18,262 nt of DNA, taken from NCBI GenBank assembly GCA_002684875.1, contig NYVY01000004.1, positions 4,074 to 22,335 on the forward strand, given 5' to 3'. The number at the start of each line of letters is the position of its first letter. The first letter of the stretch is position 1. The translations under genes and the position numbers were made by a program. This DNA comes from Pseudomonadota bacterium. GTDB lineage: Bacteria; Pseudomonadota; Gammaproteobacteria; Burkholderiales; Burkholderiaceae_A. Positions 15,864-18,262 of this stretch are shown piece by piece. Below the pieces are notes generated by a model, which saw nothing but the letters and a program-made list of their open reading frames with translations, had not been told where the DNA came from and did not search any database.

Positions 15864-17482
15864 TTTCAACAGTAAATTTAACCGTACAGTTTGGTGAAAA
15901 GCCTTTGTTTGAAAACGTTTCTGTGAAGTTTTCGGACGGGAATCGATATGGATTAATTGGAGCAAATGGTTGTGGGAAGTCTACTTTCATGAAAATATTA
16001 AGCGGCGATCAAGAACCATCTTCAGGAGATGTGATAATTGACAAAGGGGTTCGGCTTGGTAAGTTGGGGCAGGATCAATTTGCTTTTGAGGATATACCGG
16101 TTATGGACGTTGTATTAATGGGGCATCAAGAAATGTGGACAGCGATGACTGAGAGGGACAATATTTATTCAAATACCGATGCAACCGATGAGGATTACAT
16201 TAGGGCCGCAGAACTTGAGGGAAAATATGCTGAATTTGGAGGATATTCCTCGGAGGCTAGGGCCGCGGAGTTACTTAGTGGAGCTGGAATCGCAACTGAG
16301 TTTCATAAAGGTCCAATGAAAAATGTTTCTCCTGGTTGGAAGGTTAGGGTTTTGTTAGCACAGGCCCTTTTTTCTGATCCTGATGTTCTTCTACTTGATG
16401 AGCCGACGAACAATTTGGATATAGACACCATACAGTGGTTAGAAGTAGTTTTAGACGAAAAAGACTGTACTATGATAATAATTTCCCATGACAGACATTT
16501 TTTAAACTCAGTTTGTACTCATATGGCTGATCTAGATTATGGTGAGATTAAAGTTTATCCTGGAAATTATGACGATTACATGCTGGCATCTTCAGAAGCT
16601 CGGGCTAGATTAATGGCTGAAAATGCAAAGAGCAAGGAACGAATAACAGAACTACAAGAGTTTATTAGCAGGTTTGCTGCAAACAAATCCAAGGCGAAAC
16701 AAGCGACCTCAAGAAGAAAATTGATTGATAAATTGCAGTCTGACGCAGTTGCTGTTCGACCATCATCAAGACAAAACCCGTACATAAGATTTATACAGAA
16801 AAAACAATTGTACAGAAAAGCTCTGCATCTACAGAGTGTATCAAAAGGTTTTGATACAGACGAGACAAATATAATTGAAAATTTTTCATCCATCGTAGAA
16901 GCAGGAGAAAAAATAGCAATTGTTGGGCCTAACGGGTCAGGAAAGTCAACTCTTTTAAATCTTATTGTTGGCAGTGAAATGGGAGGTTTTAATCCAGACG
17001 AAGGCGAATGTAAATGGGCAGAAAATGCTCAGGTTGCCTTCATGAAACAAGATGTCTATCCAGATTTTGAATCTAAAGTGCCGTTAACGAAATGGTTAGA
17101 AAAATACGCAGGGGAAGGAGATGATGATCAAGTAATACGATCTGTTTTAGGTAGACTTCTTTTTTCTGGTGACGGTGTAAAAAAACCAGTATCTGTCATT
17201 TCAGGAGGTGAAAAGCATAGAATGTATTTTGGAAAATTAATGCTTTCAAAAGCTAATGTTCTTTTATTGGATGAACCAACAAATCATTTGGATATGGAAT
17301 CAATAGAGTCGTTGCAGCTTGCATTAGAAAAATTTGAGGGTACCGTTCTAGTAGTATCTCATGATAGGGAGTTTGTAAACGCAATTGCAAAAAGAATTTG
17401 GGTCGTGGATCCTAACGACCGAAGTATTACTGATTTTAAAGGTACTTACGACGATTATTTGCAGAGTAAAGATAGACTATGA
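15860..17482 (+). CDS. ybiT: ABC-F family ATPase YbiT
   Basis: This is a 540-residue soluble twin-ATPase of the ABC-F family, which binds the ribosomal E site and modulates stalled or initiating ribosomes; it is not a transporter. The first domain has Walker [10 protein letters not shown] (34-42) and Walker [13 protein letters not shown] with Glu181. The second has GPNGSGKST (356-364), ISGGEKHRM and [14 protein letters not shown] with Glu472. Between them, a charged helical linker (about 240-320) fits the P-site tRNA interaction motif. The wording ([30 protein letters not shown]) and the degenerate first signature [14 protein letters not shown] match YbiT rather than EttA, Uup or YheS. The gene overlaps purL and moeA by four bases each (ATGA), implying coupled translation. 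Confidence 0.95.
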   Translation: MISTVNLTVQFGEKPLFENVSVKFSDGNRYGLIGANGCGKSTFMKILSGDQEPSSGDVIIDKGVRLGKLGQDQFAFEDIPVMDVVLMGHQEMWTAMTERDNIYSNTDATDEDYIRAAELEGKYAEFGGYSSEARAAELLSGAGIATEFHKGPMKNVSPGWKVRVLLAQALFSDPDVLLLDEPTNNLDIDTIQWLEVVLDEKDCTMIIISHDRHFLNSVCTHMADLDYGEIKVYPGNYDDYMLASSEARARLMAENAKSKERITELQEFISRFAANKSKAKQATSRRKLIDKLQSDAVAVRPSSRQNPYIRFIQKKQLYRKALHLQSVSKGFDTDETNIIENFSSIVEAGEKIAIVGPNGSGKSTLLNLIVGSEMGGFNPDEGECKWAENAQVAFMKQDVYPDFESKVPLTKWLEKYAGEGDDDQVIRSVLGRLLFSGDGVKKPVSVISGGEKHRMYFGKLMLSKANVLLLDEPTNHLDMESIESLQLALEKFEGTVLVVSHDREFVNAIAKRIWVVDPNDRSITDFKGTYDDYLQSKDRL

Positions 17483-18262
17483 GTCTGGTCAATTATAAAA
17501 GCAGGTTAGATAACATCATTTCTTGCCTTTCAGGGTATGATCCAGAGGCAATGCACATTGAGACTGCAACTGAAATTATTTGTAATTTAGCAAAAAGCTA
17601 TAAAAAAAGTTTCAACACAGAAAAGGTGACGTTAAAAAATTGTTTAGGTAGAGTTTTATGTAACGATATTATATCGACCATAGACGTTCCAGCCCAGACT
17701 AACTCTGCTATGGATGGATTCGCTTTTTCATCAAAAGAATTTTCTAGAACAAATAATGGTTGTGAAGACCAATTTGAACTTTTAGTTGTTGGTGCTGTGA
17801 ATGCTGGGAGCTTATTCAATGGCACAGTAGAACCTGGGGAATGTGTAAAAATCATGACGGGTGCAAAGATGCCAGTGGGTCTCGATACGGTTATTCCTAT
17901 TGAATTTATTCAACAAGATGAAAAGAAAATTTCTTTCTCAAGAAAAGCAGTTTCTTCAAGAGCTAATTGTAGAGAACTTGGCGAAGATTTAAAGAAGGGG
18001 AATGTCGCCGTTTCGAAAGGTCGTCTTTTAACCCCATCTGATTTAGGTCTCATTGCTTCCTTGGGTATTTCAAGTGTTGATGTATATAAAAAAATTAAAA
18101 TAGGATACTTTTCAACTGGAGATGAACTTAGGTCAGTTGGGGAGACCCTTATCGAGGGTTGTATTTTTGATAGCAATCGTTATTCGATTTTAGGGATGTT
18201 GAAGAACCTTCCAGTCGAATGTATAGATTTAGGTATTGTTCGTGATGATGTAAAGGAGTTAA
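17479..18262 (+). CDS. moeA: molybdopterin molybdenumtransferase MoeA, 5' fragment
   Basis: MoeA inserts molybdate into adenylated molybdopterin in the last step of molybdenum cofactor synthesis. The window holds the first 261 codons of about 400; the frame is open to the edge. The family motifs are in order: DVP...NSAMDGFAF (NSAMDGFAF at 75-83), [16 protein letters not shown] (from 125), GEDLKKG, and YFSTGDEL (210-217) at the start of the MoaB/Mog-like nucleotide-binding domain. The N-terminus is extended by some 30 residues before the usual start of homology. It begins at an ATG overlapping the ybiT stop by four bases (ATGA), without its own ribosome site. The frame shows no defect. Its presence suggests the cell has molybdoenzymes. 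Confidence 0.93.
   Translation, partial: MSLVNYKSRLDNIISCLSGYDPEAMHIETATEIICNLAKSYKKSFNTEKVTLKNCLGRVLCNDIISTIDVPAQTNSAMDGFAFSSKEFSRTNNGCEDQFELLVVGAVNAGSLFNGTVEPGECVKIMTGAKMPVGLDTVIPIEFIQQDEKKISFSRKAVSSRANCRELGEDLKKGNVAVSKGRLLTPSDLGLIASLGISSVDVYKKIKIGYFSTGDELRSVGETLIEGCIFDSNRYSILGMLKNLPVECIDLGIVRDDVKEL

Noticed and set aside
1..18262. CRISPR arrays, insertion sequences, toxin-antitoxin or defence genes
   Set aside because: No regularly spaced repeats, transposase motifs or defence-type domains were seen on either strand.

Overview
The window is AT-rich (by eye about 36% GC) and densely packed, with no gene-free stretch above about 200 bp. It looks like a bacterial chromosome segment, most likely from a low-GC, streamlined betaproteobacterium related to Burkholderiales. 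This placement rests on the wording of the NuoI/J/K/L proteins, a NUDIX hydrolase directly after nuoN, the tesA/ybbA divergent pair and the single-chain PurL. No similarity search was run.

Region 1 (1-7311, + strand) is the distal part of a complex I operon: the 3' end of nuoI, then complete nuoJ, nuoK, nuoL, nuoM and nuoN. These form the proton-pumping membrane arm, and the conserved Glu/Lys/His charges of the antiporter-like subunits are all present. The transcription unit seems to run on into an ADP-ribose-pyrophosphatase-like NUDIX gene and two small unrecognised genes, one encoding a highly charged protein and one a single-span membrane protein. These are linked by a stop/start junction with a strong Shine-Dalgarno and by an ATGA overlap.

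Region 2 (7312-9221) holds a tRNA-Ser(UGA) with an encoded CCA end. It is followed by an exported SMP-30/gluconolactonase-like beta-propeller gene with its own promoter-like sequence, a 194-bp spacer with an inverted repeat and a doubtful 18-codon hydrophobic ORF, and an isoprenylcysteine-methyltransferase-like membrane protein.

Region 3 (9218-11116, - strand) is a two-gene unit. It comprises tesA (exported GDSL esterase/lysophospholipase) and, with no intervening base, a polytopic membrane protein that resembles a polysaccharide flippase. This unit converges on the methyltransferase gene with overlapping stop codons and diverges from ybbA across only 27 bp.

Region 4 (11144-18262, + strand) is a very tight unit: ybbA (LolD/MacB-type ATPase), purL (FGAM synthase), ybiT (ABC-F protein) and the 5' part of moeA (molybdenum insertion into molybdopterin), joined by a 1-nt gap and two 4-nt ATGA overlaps. 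The ybbP permease that accompanies ybbA in enterobacteria is absent here.

Overall this is mostly housekeeping DNA. I found no defence, mobile or CRISPR system. The more interesting points are the orphan YbbA, the unknown small genes after the nuo/NUDIX block, the flippase attached to tesA, and several signs of extreme compaction (overlapping stops, alternative start codons).
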